Of a DNA stretch of 24,420 nt, positions 1-8,723 are shown piece after piece. This stretch comes from CAYLPJ01 sp964385465 (GTDB taxonomy: Bacteria > Planctomycetota > Phycisphaerae > SM23-33). The DNA lies in assembly GCA_964385465.1 (NCBI GenBank), contig CAYLPJ010000076.1, forward strand, positions 1-24,420. The letters run 5' to 3'. The position numbers and the translations under genes were made by a program. Below the pieces are notes generated by a model, which worked only from the letters and a program-made list of their open reading frames with translations, made no database searches and was not told the DNA's origin. Numbering within the stretch: position 1 is the first letter of the stretch; each line of letters starts with the position of its first letter.

Positions 1-103
1 CCGCCCGCAAGGACGGCCATAGCCTTGTCGCACTCCACGGCAGTCGCCGCCAAATATGGAGTGCGGCGGCAACGACGCCGCTTTTCTTCGCCCACGGGGG
101 GCG
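1..103. repeat. 103-bp direct repeat, copy A
   Basis: This block recurs at 163-265 with only two mismatches (positions 56/218 and 93/255). It may begin before the window. It contains a perfect 8-bp inverted repeat, GCACTCCA at 30-37 and TGGAGTGC at 57-64. Next comes a second possible stem, GCGGCG/CGCCGC, running directly into TTTTCTT, which looks like a plus-strand intrinsic terminator. The reading frame that crosses it has low-complexity Arg/Ser-rich translation and no family resemblance, so I treat it as non-coding. Confidence 0.85.
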
Positions 104-162
104 GCTGCACAGCCGGGGCGTCGCGGCAAGCGTGCTCGCGTCGGGCGCGGAAGGGGCCCACG

Positions 163-265
163 CCGCCCGCAAGGACGGCCATAGCCTTGTCGCACTCCAC
201 GGCAGTCGCCGCCAAATGTGGAGTGCGGCGGCAACGACGCCGCTTTTCTTCGCCGACGGGGGGCG
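163..265. repeat. 103-bp direct repeat, copy B
   Basis: Second copy of the block at 1-103, offset by 162 bp. The 59 bp between the copies (104-162) and the 52 bp after copy B (266-317) are not part of the repeat. The stretch after copy B has short GGGGTTG iterations and no gene. Both hairpins of copy A are preserved: the two mismatches fall in the loop and after the T-run. It lies just downstream of the minus-strand glycosidase-like gene. I see no minus-strand terminator here. Confidence 0.85.
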
Positions 266-317
266 CCCGCCGGGAGAGCGGGTCGGGGTTGGGGTTGGCG
301 TTCGGTCGGCCATCCGG

Positions 318-3300
318 TCAGCGCCCCCGCGGCTCGAGGCGGTAGGCGAACTCGCCGGGCTTCGTGCGGAAGGTGACCGCGCCGCCGTCGGCGTTGAAGG
401 GCACGTCCCGTCCGGGGGTGCCGTCGATCTTCACGGCGCGGATTCGCCCGACGGCGGCGTCCATCCCCGCCTCCGTCGGCCGGACTGTCAGGTCGAACGC
501 CGGCTCGTCCGGCAACGGGGTCAGGAGCAGGCCGCCGTCGGTGGGCGTGCAGCGCAGGGCGCCGGTCGTCCGCACCCAGCCGAAGTCGATCGGCCTGGCC
601 TCCAGGTTCCACCGCTGGGTGCGGTCCGGCGGGGTCGGGGCCTTCTGGAGCCGCACGTCGGTGACCTTGCCCCCGGCCCGGCTGACGTGCAGCGTGCCCA
701 GGAGGATCCGCCGGCTGCCGACGTCCTTGCCGGCCAGCGGCAGCCGCCCGGTGCGGTCGTAGAGGCCGGCGACGACGGCATACTCGCGGTCGTCTGCGTC
801 GGGGGGCACGCTCAGCGGGTGGGTCGGCGCGGCCTCGACGACACCGGCCCACTTCGTCGCCGGCGGGTCGGGGTCGAAGTCTCCCTGGAAGGCGATCCGC
901 TCGTCCCGCCAGGTGTCCAGGTTCGCCACGAAGTGCACGAACGCCCGCGCCGCCCGCGGCGCCGGCTGGTCCGCGTGCCACCGCATCCGCAGGCGGAACC
1001 GCCCGTCGCCGAGGTGCTCGATGCCGACCGCCTCCGGGCGGATGCGCACCCCCGCGGACGCGTCGTGCCCCCGGGCGTTGGCGTACCGCCGCCCGGCGCC
1101 GGAGGACTGCTCGACGATCACCCCGTCGATCCGCTCGATCGCCGAGATCAGCCCGCCTTCGCCGCCGGCGAAGTAGCCGCAGGGCGGCAGGACACGCCCG
1201 GCCGTCCGCCAGTCGCCCTCGCCGCGGTTGACGCGGATCGTCGTCCCGTCCGACCAGGTGATCGTCTGGCGGTCGATGTCGCCGTCGGCGAACCGCACGG
1301 CCGTGATGCGTTCGGCCGCGATCCCGCGGATGACGTCCTGCGCCAGCCAGTATTTCCGCACGGCCCCGCGGCCGAACGCGCCGGCGTCGATCATCAGCGC
1401 GTGGCCGGTGAGCAGTTCGGCGGAGATGTAGTCGTCGCTCTCGATGCCGGCGTGGCGGCGGGTCCGCCCGCCCTGGTAGCGGCGGGAGTAGCCCACGCCG
1501 TGGAGGCTGAAGCGGTCGTGGAGGACGGCGTCGTACCAGGGCACGCGCTGCCAGGCCTTGCAGGGCACGCGGCGGACGAACCGCCCGGGGCGGTCGGAGA
1601 GGCGCAGGAACTGGCAGTCGGCTCCTTCGAGGTAGCCGGTGAGCTGGTCGTGCCCGGCCTCGGAGGTCATGGGGGCGTCGCCGCCGAACCGCTGGCGGAT
1701 GTGGGCGAACGCCTCGCCCCAGTGCTTGCGCGTCTCCAGCGAGGAGTGATAGCGCCCCTGGCGGTCGTGGAAGTCCACGCAGCCCATCGAGGTGAACACG
1801 TCGATGAAGTAGTGCGTCGGCGCGAGGTCCTCGGCGATGAGCTCGATGTTGCGGCGGAGGAACGGCTGGAACCGGTCCGGGCGCCAGCGGTAGCTCTGGG
1901 CCCCCCGCCCGCGGTTGTACCACGCCCGGACGGGCTCGCCGCCGGGGGTGTAGCAGACGTTCTCGTAGGTGAAGCCCTCGCTGTCGGGGTAGACGTCGAT
2001 GTAGTTGTCGTGCAGGCCCCAGGGGATGTTGGCGTCGCGGCAGACCCGGCCGATCTCGCGCATCTCCTCGACGGTGCCCAGATCGGGGTTCGGCGGGTAG
2101 ATGTCCGGCAGGCGGTAGTCGTACCCCCAGCGCTGCCAGACGTGCACGGTCAGCAGCGAGTCGGTCAGGCCGTAGGCGATCATCCGCCGCATCCGCCGGG
2201 CGATGTCGGCATAGCGCCCGCCCCAGATGTCGAAGACGAACCGCCCGGCCTTGTCGGCGAAGGCCGGGGCGGCCTGCTTGTCGTACAGCGGGCGGTAGCG
2301 GAAGGCGGCGTCGAAGGCGCCGTCCAGCGAGGGCACGAACGTCAGCGTCGCGCCCATCGTCGTGTGCAGGGCGTAGGTGCGGTCGGCGGGGTCCACCTCG
2401 AACCGCTCCGGCGGGTTGTCGCTGGCGGTCAGCAGCGAGACGCCCGGGAAGTCGCACGCGACGTGGCTGGTCGACAGGTCGTGCCCGCCGAAACGCGAGA
2501 CGAACGCGCCCGGCTCGACGACGCAGTAGCCGTGGCCGTAGAAGACGCGCCCGGCCTCGACGTCCGCCGGGCCCGGGGCGAGGTCCGTGATCCGCTTGGG
2601 GCACGTCGTGCGGATCCGCAGGCCGGACTTCTCCGCCCACAGCTCGCAGACGAGGTCGAACGCCTCGCCGTCCAGCACGCAGCGGTGCGTGACGGTGATC
2701 TTCTCGCCCGCCGCGCCGGGCGTCACGCCCACCCACCGGACGACCAGCGGGGAGGGCTTCCACCCCGCCGGCTGATCGAGCACGCGGACCCGCAGGCCGT
2801 CGAGGACCACGGACCGCTCGGCCGTGCCGAACGCGATGGCCGCGTCGGCCAGGCCCGCCCGCCCGAGTGCGACGGCGGCGCGGCAGGGCCCGTCGAGCTC
2901 GAAGGCCAGCTCCTCCCTGCCGGCGCCCGCGCCGACGGCGAGGACGCGGCGGGCGCGGTCGCGGAGGGCCTTCCGCTCCTCGGCCGACAGGGCCTCGGCC
3001 ACCGTGCCGGCCTGGACGATCGGCTCGGCCCAGTAGCTCGAGTCGCACACCGTGTTGCGGTCCGGGCCGGGATGGCTCTCCAGGCGAAGCTCGATTTCCT
3101 CGCCCGCCCACCGGCTGAGGTCCGCCTCGCCGGGCGTCCACGTCTTCGCCGCCGTGTGCCGCTCGAACAGCTTCTCCTCGCCGACCCACGCGCGGAAGGT
3201 CACGCCGTCGCTGGGCGGCTCGTCGGCGGAGTGGTCGCGGATGGCGTTGGCGAAGCGGAGTTTGATCGGCTTCGCGTCCGGCAGGCGGAGCGTCCAGCAG

Positions 3301-3974
3301 AGGAAGGCGGCCCCCGCCCCGCCGCGCCAGGGCGGGTGGAGGACGAACGCCCGCCTGGCGGCCCCGCGGGCGACGTTGCGGACGCCGAGGCTGGTGCCGG
3401 TGGCCTCGTCCGTGCCCGTCCAGCCGTGCGGGGCCGATTGCGGCTCGCCGTCGAAACGGCGCCAGGTGCAGCGGTGGGCGCTGAGGTGGGAGAGGTCGAT
3501 CGCGGCGTCGGCGGGGACGTCCACGACGGGCGGGTCGGCCCGGGCGTCGCCGGAGGCCGGCGGGAAGCGGCAGGCGAAGATGCGGACGGCGTGGGCGGTT
3601 CGCTCGCCGCCCCCGGCGGTGAAGGTCGCGCGGACGTGCGCGGGATACAGGGCGGACTCGGCCCCCTCCCCGGCGGCCATGGCGAAGGCCGCCTCGGCCC
3701 GCCCGCCGGCGGGCACGGTGACGGTCCGCCCCGTCTCGCCGACGGCCCGCCATTCGTCCACGAGCCCGAACAGTTCCAGGCGCACGGTCAGCGCGTCCTC
3801 GCCGCGGTTGACGAGAACGACCGGCACGGGGACGGGCTTGCCGCAGGCGGTGACGTCGGCGATCCGCCCGACGGTCATTCGCAGCGGCCCGGCGGCGACC
3901 TCGTGCCCGTCGAAGGCCTCGGCCGACGAAAGCGGCAAGACGGCAGACAACGCGACAGCAATGCGTTTGGTCAT
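318..3974 (-). CDS. large secreted glycoside-hydrolase-like protein (DUF5696/GH101-like barrel)
   Basis: The 1218-aa protein starts at an ATG with TAGGAG eight bases upstream and has a short signal peptide (residues 1-20). Residues 25-135 look like a beta-sandwich. Residues 190-320 look like a galactose-binding-like domain ending in a DSSYWAEP segment. Residues 575-900 resemble the (beta/alpha)8 barrels of DUF5696/GH101-like enzymes. Landmarks are HDNYIDVYPD near 655, FIDVFTSMG near 723 (candidate catalytic Asp) and SEAGHD near 771 (candidate acid/base Glu). The C-terminus holds further beta-sandwich sequence. The family would act on extracellular or periplasmic glycans; the substrate is unknown. 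It is the last gene of the minus-strand run, and its ribosome-binding site overlaps the stop of the methyltransferase upstream. The barrel assignment is from motif memory. Confidence 0.65.
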   Translation of the reverse strand: MTKRIAVALSAVLPLSSAEAFDGHEVAAGPLRMTVGRIADVTACGKPVPVPVVLVNRGEDALTVRLELFGLVDEWRAVGETGRTVTVPAGGRAEAAFAMAAGEGAESALYPAHVRATFTAGGGERTAHAVRIFACRFPPASGDARADPPVVDVPADAAIDLSHLSAHRCTWRRFDGEPQSAPHGWTGTDEATGTSLGVRNVARGAARRAFVLHPPWRGGAGAAFLCWTLRLPDAKPIKLRFANAIRDHSADEPPSDGVTFRAWVGEEKLFERHTAAKTWTPGEADLSRWAGEEIELRLESHPGPDRNTVCDSSYWAEPIVQAGTVAEALSAEERKALRDRARRVLAVGAGAGREELAFELDGPCRAAVALGRAGLADAAIAFGTAERSVVLDGLRVRVLDQPAGWKPSPLVVRWVGVTPGAAGEKITVTHRCVLDGEAFDLVCELWAEKSGLRIRTTCPKRITDLAPGPADVEAGRVFYGHGYCVVEPGAFVSRFGGHDLSTSHVACDFPGVSLLTASDNPPERFEVDPADRTYALHTTMGATLTFVPSLDGAFDAAFRYRPLYDKQAAPAFADKAGRFVFDIWGGRYADIARRMRRMIAYGLTDSLLTVHVWQRWGYDYRLPDIYPPNPDLGTVEEMREIGRVCRDANIPWGLHDNYIDVYPDSEGFTYENVCYTPGGEPVRAWYNRGRGAQSYRWRPDRFQPFLRRNIELIAEDLAPTHYFIDVFTSMGCVDFHDRQGRYHSSLETRKHWGEAFAHIRQRFGGDAPMTSEAGHDQLTGYLEGADCQFLRLSDRPGRFVRRVPCKAWQRVPWYDAVLHDRFSLHGVGYSRRYQGGRTRRHAGIESDDYISAELLTGHALMIDAGAFGRGAVRKYWLAQDVIRGIAAERITAVRFADGDIDRQTITWSDGTTIRVNRGEGDWRTAGRVLPPCGYFAGGEGGLISAIERIDGVIVEQSSGAGRRYANARGHDASAGVRIRPEAVGIEHLGDGRFRLRMRWHADQPAPRAARAFVHFVANLDTWRDERIAFQGDFDPDPPATKWAGVVEAAPTHPLSVPPDADDREYAVVAGLYDRTGRLPLAGKDVGSRRILLGTLHVSRAGGKVTDVRLQKAPTPPDRTQRWNLEARPIDFGWVRTTGALRCTPTDGGLLLTPLPDEPAFDLTVRPTEAGMDAAVGRIRAVKIDGTPGRDVPFNADGGAVTFRTKPGEFAYRLEPRGR

Positions 3975-3983
3975 GGGGTACTC

Positions 3984-4553
3984 CTATCGCGTGCAGCGGT
4001 AGACGAAGGCTGGGGGGAGGTTCCACCAGACGGTGCGGGAACGGGCGACGTGGGCGAAGGCGGCGTCGAGGCGGCGGCGGAAGCGCTTGCCCGAGGCCAG
4101 CAGCAGGCCCTGGAGGTAGGCGAAGGTCGCGAAGCGCCCGCCGGGGCGGAGGGCCTCGAGGGTGGCGTTCAGCAGGCGGTCCTGGATGTCGGCGTCGAAG
4201 GCCGCCCACGGCAGGCCGCTGACGATGCAGTCCGCCGCCTCGGCGCCGATGTCCGCGAGCCCCTCGCCGACCCGCTCGGCCGAGCCGGCCAGCAGGTTGG
4301 CCTCGGGGAACGCCGCGGCGAACCGCTCGGCGAGGCGGGGGTTGGCCTCGATGGCCAGGTAGGCCGCGCCCGGGCGCTTGCGGGCGAGGATCTCCCGCGT
4401 GAATACGCCCGTGCCCGGGCCGTACTCGACAATCACGCCGGCGTCGGCCAGGCCGATGTCGCCGACGATCGTCCGCGCCAGCGCGCGGGAGCTCGACGCG
4501 ATCGCGCCGGTCGTCTTGGGAGCGCGGAAGAACTCACGGAGAATCGTCGGCAC
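3984..4553 (-). CDS. SAM-dependent methyltransferase, phospholipid N-methyltransferase/KsgA-like
   Basis: A 189-aa class I methyltransferase starting at GTG, with AGGAG seven bases upstream. Motif I is VEYGPGTG (residues 42-49), the acidic post-I residue is in IEAN (68-71), and the motif IV region reads VSGLPWA (111-117). That last form is typical of the small COG3963 phospholipid N-methyltransferase group rather than true rRNA dimethylases. The expected substrate is phosphatidylethanolamine or a related lipid at the membrane, but that is family inference. The start overlaps the end of the upstream secreted-protein gene by 20 bp and the stop lies 9 bp before the glycosidase-like gene, so all three are probably co-transcribed. 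The length matches the family. Confidence 0.75.
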   Translation of the reverse strand: MPTILREFFRAPKTTGAIASSSRALARTIVGDIGLADAGVIVEYGPGTGVFTREILARKRPGAAYLAIEANPRLAERFAAAFPEANLLAGSAERVGEGLADIGAEAADCIVSGLPWAAFDADIQDRLLNATLEALRPGGRFATFAYLQGLLLASGKRFRRRLDAAFAHVARSRTVWWNLPPAFVYRCTR

Positions 4554-7500
4554 TGGGGGGCTCCTGTGGCAGCAGCGGCACGCGGAAGGCGTTGCCGTCG
4601 GCCTTCTCGATCCGGTCCCGGATCGCCCGGCCGTTGAGGACGACCTGCGGCGCGGCCTCGAGCCCGCCGACGATCAGCGCCCGGGCGATGCCCTTCTCGG
4701 CCTCCTGGCCGGGCCGGAGGGCGTAGTCGATCGCCAGGCGGTTGGCCTCGGCGTGGAAGGCCACGCGGGCCATGGCGAGCTTGCCCTCGCCGGCGAGGGT
4801 GACCCCGCCGGGCAGCTCCAGCCGCCAGTCGGTCGGCTCGGGGAACGGGTTGCAGGCGGCGTAGATGCCCGCCTCGGGCAGCGCCCGCAGGTAGGCCATG
4901 TGCCCGGCCTCGACGGTGAGCTTCGCCCCGCCGACCTCGAGCCTGCCCGTCGAGGCCTGCACCGCCAGCGGCGTCCGCCGCCAGACGCCCTTGGGCAGGC
5001 AGGGCGAGGCGCCGTTGACGCGGCGGTAGGCGAACAGCCCGTCCGTCGGCCTGCCCTCGCGGTACGTCGTGCGGATGCCCACCTCGAAGCGGTCCTCGCC
5101 GCTGCGGTAGTCCACGTGGTAGAGGTTCGCGTCCGGCTCGTCGCGGACATCGAGCTTCGCGGCCGCCATGTGTTCGGCGAACGCCTCGGCCGAGCCGTAC
5201 TCGCTCTCGTCGCCGAACTCGACGACGAACCCGCCGGCGGCCCGGTCGGCCCGGGCGGCGAAGGCCTTGTCGAAGGCGGGCTTGCCCGTCAGCGGCGTGG
5301 CGCGGAGGTTGTAGTTGTCCACCAGCAGCGCGGGGGTGAAGTCGATCTTGTGGAACGTCTGCGTGACGCCCGGGCGGAGGATGACCTCGGCATCGCGGCC
5401 GAGGTCGGTCGCCGGCAGGGGGATCAGCCCGATGCAGGCCACGCCGTCGTGGATGACGATCGGCTCGCCGGCGCGGGCGCGGTGGGGCAGCTTCTCCACC
5501 GCCTTGCCGCCGGCGGTGATCCGCCAGCTAGGCTTCGGGCGCTCGTAGTTGAACAGGGCGACGGTGGCCTGGAGGCTCTTGAGGTCCTTCCGCCCGGCCG
5601 TGCCCGGATACGGGCTGGTGACCACGACCATCTTGTTGCGGTGGTGGACGGTCGCCTCGCTGCCGAAGTGACGGATCCATCCGGGGGCCATGTTCACGAG
5701 CTGCGTCTCGTTGACGCCGTAGCGCAGCAGCATCGTGCCTCGCTGCCGCATGTGGGTAACGGGCTGGGCCTTTCGGCGCCAGTGGCCCAGCAGGTGGACG
5801 AAGCCCCACCCGGCGTCGCAACTGAACAGCCCGTAGTCGCGTCCGAGGAAGGTCCGCCGCTGGATGGGGTGTTTCCTGTGCCCGCCCCACTGGGTGAAGG
5901 CGGTGGTCATCTGGAAGGGCAGGGGCTTGTCGTCGACGACGCGCCACATCCACGCCGGGCCCCAGGGCCCGCGGAGGCTCTGCCCGGCGACGCGGAGCGG
6001 GGGAACCTCGCGCCCGACGACGGGCATCCCGCCGGGAAGCTCATCGGCCTCGTCGGCGCCGTCGGCCGCCGGCGGGAGCCCGTGCAGCACGCCCCGCTTG
6101 CTCAGCGTGTGGACGATGTGATAGACCCCCTCCCGGGTGGCCAGAAGGTGCTCGGTGGCCGTGCGGGCCGAGCCGGCGAGGAACCGCCGCAGGTTCGGGT
6201 GGTACGCCCCGGCCAGCTCGTCGACGCTCTTGGCCAGGATGGTCCGGCCCATCATCCGGTCGAAGTGCGTGGGGCCGAAGTCGGCGATCATCTTCTGGGC
6301 GCTGAGCGTGATGGCGAAGTAGTAGTGATCGATGGACTCCTGCGTCGAGCCGTCCAGCCAGCTCCAGGTCCGCAGGGGCCAGTGCTCCACGCCGTGCCTG
6401 CCGTCGGCGAGGGCTCGCTTCGAGCCGATGATGTCCCCGCCCAGCAGCGCGCCCATCGACGCGGTGTGGTTGAAGTTCATCGTGCTCATCGTGTAGCAGA
6501 ACCCGCCGCGGAAGAAGCTCTTGTTGCCCCGCCAGTCGCCGGTGGCGGCGTAGTAGCTGTCCATCTTGACCTTCGCCGACGTGTTCCGCCCCTTCTTGAG
6601 CTGGTCGTACATCGGGTGGATGAGCCTCGGCGTCGTCGGGTCGTCGGGGAACAGATCGAGGCTCGTCCGGCGGTCGGGCATCAGCCAGGCGGTCCAGTAG
6701 TTCCGCCAGTGGTCCTTCATCGGCTCGGGCATGGCCTCGCGGTAGAGGTGCCACGGCAGCAGCACCTTCGCCGCCTCGAAGCCGTGCCAGCCGCGGAACT
6801 GCCTTGCCAGCACCACGTCGACCCAGCCGGCGTAGACGCGCTGCGGGCCGGGCCGGCGCCCCCGCCTGGCCATGCGGTCGCGGAGGTACTTCGCCACGTA
6901 GCGGTACCAGAACGGCGTGTCGGCGTCGAGCCCGCCGCGGGCGTCCCCGACGGCCAGCAGCTCCTCGATCCGCCGCCACTGCCACCGCGGCATCCACGCC
7001 GGGCGCCGGGGGGCGAACCGCTCGGCGAAGGCGGCGATCTCCTCGTCGGAGGGCATCACGGCCGTGGGGGCGCCCCCCTTGCCCGTCCGCTTCAGTTCGG
7101 CGGCAAGGGCGGCGACGTCCGCCGGAGGCGCAAGCTTACCCACCTTCTCCGCCGCCGCGTCGGGCACGAACGTGGCCACCAGCTTCGGCGCGTCGATCAC
7201 GATCCCGCGCCCGCCGGTGGCGGTGGCCCATTCGTAGCAGCCGGTGTAGTAGCGGTGGTCGTAGGTCTCCCACTTGCGGACGAGGAAGCCGCAGTCGGCC
7301 AGGCGGCGGAGGCGGGCGGCGAGCGTCTTGCCGAACGCCTCGTCGGTCGCCGCCGCGGTGACGTCCATGCGCCCGGTGACGTTCTCCGTGGAGACCTCGG
7401 TGGGCCCGAAGCGTTCGGGCACGCGGTCGCGGTCGCCGTCGGCGGCGCCGTACCTGCCCCAGTAGCCCGCGCCGTGGATGTACGCGTTGTAGGTCGGCCC

Positions 7501-8028
7501 GGTGTCCTTGTCCGCGTGCCACGGCTTGCGCAGCGCCCACGCCACCGCGTGCCACCGCGGCGGCCTCTTGGCCCACAGCCCGCCGACGCCCCAGTTCAGC
7601 CGGTAAGAGTAGCCGCCCAGCGGGTCGATCCCGCTGACGCTGCCCGGCGGCTCGAACTCCGTGTGCTTGTACGGCAGGACCAGCTCCAGCTTCGCCAGGC
7701 GGTAGCCCCGGTCGATCTGCTTCGCCAGCCGCTCGGCCGCGGCGGGAAAGCGCACCAGCAGCGAGCGATGGATCGCGTCGAAGGCGATCGCCCCTGCCAC
7801 GCCGTCGGTCTTCGCCGGGTGCCAGACGGCCGTGGCGCCGGCGGCCTCGCCGCGCTTGTCCTTGACGGTCGTGACGCCCCCGGCGGCGAGGACGACGGGC
7901 TGGTCCCACATCGCCCGGAAGCCCGCGATGCCGGCGGTCTCGCACTGCTCGACGGTAACGGTTTCCGGCTCGGCCGCGGCGACGACGGCGGCGGCCAGCA
8001 GGACGACAACGAGGCTGCGGCAACCCAT
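4534..8028 (-). CDS. large secreted protein of unknown function, possible alpha/alpha-toroid enzyme
   Basis: The 1164-aa start was chosen at an ATG that opens a clear signal peptide (MGCRSL then a Val/Ala-rich core ending AAAEP), with AAAGGA eight bases upstream. A longer frame upstream would overlap the DUF1294 stop. Residues 1-300 look like mixed beta structure. Residues 340-650 are rich in Trp, Tyr and His and helical in pattern (FWYRYVAKYL, HWRNYWTAWLM, HYYFAITLSAQKMIADFG), as in polysaccharide lyases and heparinase-like toroids. The rest looks like beta-sandwich. I cannot place it in a named family. It sits between DUF1294 and the methyltransferase in a tight run. Export to the periplasm is likely. 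Confidence 0.7.
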   Translation of the reverse strand: MGCRSLVVVLLAAAVVAAAEPETVTVEQCETAGIAGFRAMWDQPVVLAAGGVTTVKDKRGEAAGATAVWHPAKTDGVAGAIAFDAIHRSLLVRFPAAAERLAKQIDRGYRLAKLELVLPYKHTEFEPPGSVSGIDPLGGYSYRLNWGVGGLWAKRPPRWHAVAWALRKPWHADKDTGPTYNAYIHGAGYWGRYGAADGDRDRVPERFGPTEVSTENVTGRMDVTAAATDEAFGKTLAARLRRLADCGFLVRKWETYDHRYYTGCYEWATATGGRGIVIDAPKLVATFVPDAAAEKVGKLAPPADVAALAAELKRTGKGGAPTAVMPSDEEIAAFAERFAPRRPAWMPRWQWRRIEELLAVGDARGGLDADTPFWYRYVAKYLRDRMARRGRRPGPQRVYAGWVDVVLARQFRGWHGFEAAKVLLPWHLYREAMPEPMKDHWRNYWTAWLMPDRRTSLDLFPDDPTTPRLIHPMYDQLKKGRNTSAKVKMDSYYAATGDWRGNKSFFRGGFCYTMSTMNFNHTASMGALLGGDIIGSKRALADGRHGVEHWPLRTWSWLDGSTQESIDHYYFAITLSAQKMIADFGPTHFDRMMGRTILAKSVDELAGAYHPNLRRFLAGSARTATEHLLATREGVYHIVHTLSKRGVLHGLPPAADGADEADELPGGMPVVGREVPPLRVAGQSLRGPWGPAWMWRVVDDKPLPFQMTTAFTQWGGHRKHPIQRRTFLGRDYGLFSCDAGWGFVHLLGHWRRKAQPVTHMRQRGTMLLRYGVNETQLVNMAPGWIRHFGSEATVHHRNKMVVVTSPYPGTAGRKDLKSLQATVALFNYERPKPSWRITAGGKAVEKLPHRARAGEPIVIHDGVACIGLIPLPATDLGRDAEVILRPGVTQTFHKIDFTPALLVDNYNLRATPLTGKPAFDKAFAARADRAAGGFVVEFGDESEYGSAEAFAEHMAAAKLDVRDEPDANLYHVDYRSGEDRFEVGIRTTYREGRPTDGLFAYRRVNGASPCLPKGVWRRTPLAVQASTGRLEVGGAKLTVEAGHMAYLRALPEAGIYAACNPFPEPTDWRLELPGGVTLAGEGKLAMARVAFHAEANRLAIDYALRPGQEAEKGIARALIVGGLEAAPQVVLNGRAIRDRIEKADGNAFRVPLLPQEPPSADDSP

Positions 8029-8041
8029 GCGTTCGGTCCTT

Positions 8042-8719
8042 TCAGTTGATCCATCCGTGGACGGCCTGCCACGCGGCGGCGAGGGCAAGTGCGAGGTGCA
8101 CGGCCCCGGCGGCGCAGGGCAGGCGCGTCCGCCCGGTGCGGGCGCGGTCGGCGATGGCCGCGCCGAAACTGCCGCCGGCGAGCACCATGACCGTCCAGGC
8201 CGCGCTCGCCCGCCGCGACCGCCCGGGCGGAGTCAGCATGCCGGCGGCGACGTTGAGCACGCCCAGCCCGCCGGCGGCCAGGGCCGCCCAGGCCCGCCCG
8301 TCGTGGCCGCGGGCGCTCAACAGCCCGGCCAGGCCGACGAGGGCCAGGGCGAGCTGCGCGGCGACCGTCACCCAGAACACGATCTGGAACGGCACCTTGC
8401 GCGTCTTGTGTCGCAGCAGCCGCTGGGCGGGCAGCGCCGCCGGCGAGCCCCCCGCCGCGGCCAGCAGGTGCAGGATGAGCTCGGGCGTCCGCCCGCGCCG
8501 CCGCTCGGCCGCCCGCTTGTCGTAGGCGTAGAGCAGCACGGTCACCGCGTTGACCGCCGCGGCGTACCACCACGCGGCCCGCCCGCCGGTCAGCAGCGCG
8601 GGCACGACCGCCAGGGCCGCCAGCAGCCCCAGCACCGCCGCCCCCCACCGCAGGTAGACCGGATCGATCGCCGACCGCCGCCGCGCCGCGGGCCTCGCCT
8701 TCGCCTTCCGCTGCGCCAC
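8042..8719 (-). CDS. DUF1294 family membrane protein with long C-terminal extension
   Basis: A 225-aa protein starting at GTG (8719), four bases after the FAD-oxidoreductase stop, with GGAGG nine bases upstream. An in-frame ATG at 8779 would overlap the upstream gene and lacks such a site. The DUF1294 core is clear: YAYDKRAA near residue 64, TPELILHLLAAAGG near 78 and RHKTRK at 103-108 followed by a membrane helix. The basic N-terminus precedes a helix at about 22-42. The usual core is about 90 residues; here about 110 residues follow it, with probably three more membrane segments. Function is unknown for the whole family. Thirteen bases separate it from the next gene. Confidence 0.85.
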   Translation of the reverse strand: MAQRKAKARPAARRRSAIDPVYLRWGAAVLGLLAALAVVPALLTGGRAAWWYAAAVNAVTVLLYAYDKRAAERRRGRTPELILHLLAAAGGSPAALPAQRLLRHKTRKVPFQIVFWVTVAAQLALALVGLAGLLSARGHDGRAWAALAAGGLGVLNVAAGMLTPPGRSRRASAAWTVMVLAGGSFGAAIADRARTGRTRLPCAAGAVHLALALAAAWQAVHGWIN

Positions 8720-8723
8720 GCCG

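Noticed and set aside
1..265. CRISPR array
   Set aside because: Only two copies, the unit is about 103 bp, and no cas genes are present.
25..345. 106-codon frame through the 103-bp repeats
   Set aside because: The translated repeat (SHSTAVAAK.GVRRQRRRFSSPTG) only reflects the DNA repeat. No ribosome-binding site, and the hairpins explain the sequence better.
132..4637. 1501-codon open frame on the plus strand
   Set aside because: Antisense shadow of the glycosidase-like and methyltransferase genes; its translation is rich in Val/Ala/Gly/Arg/His with no motif or signal peptide, as expected from GC-rich codon positions read on the wrong strand.
4378..8049. 1223-codon open frame on the plus strand
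   Set aside because: Shadow of the 1164-aa secreted protein gene; the minus-strand frame has the signal peptide, ribosome-binding site and natural amino-acid composition.
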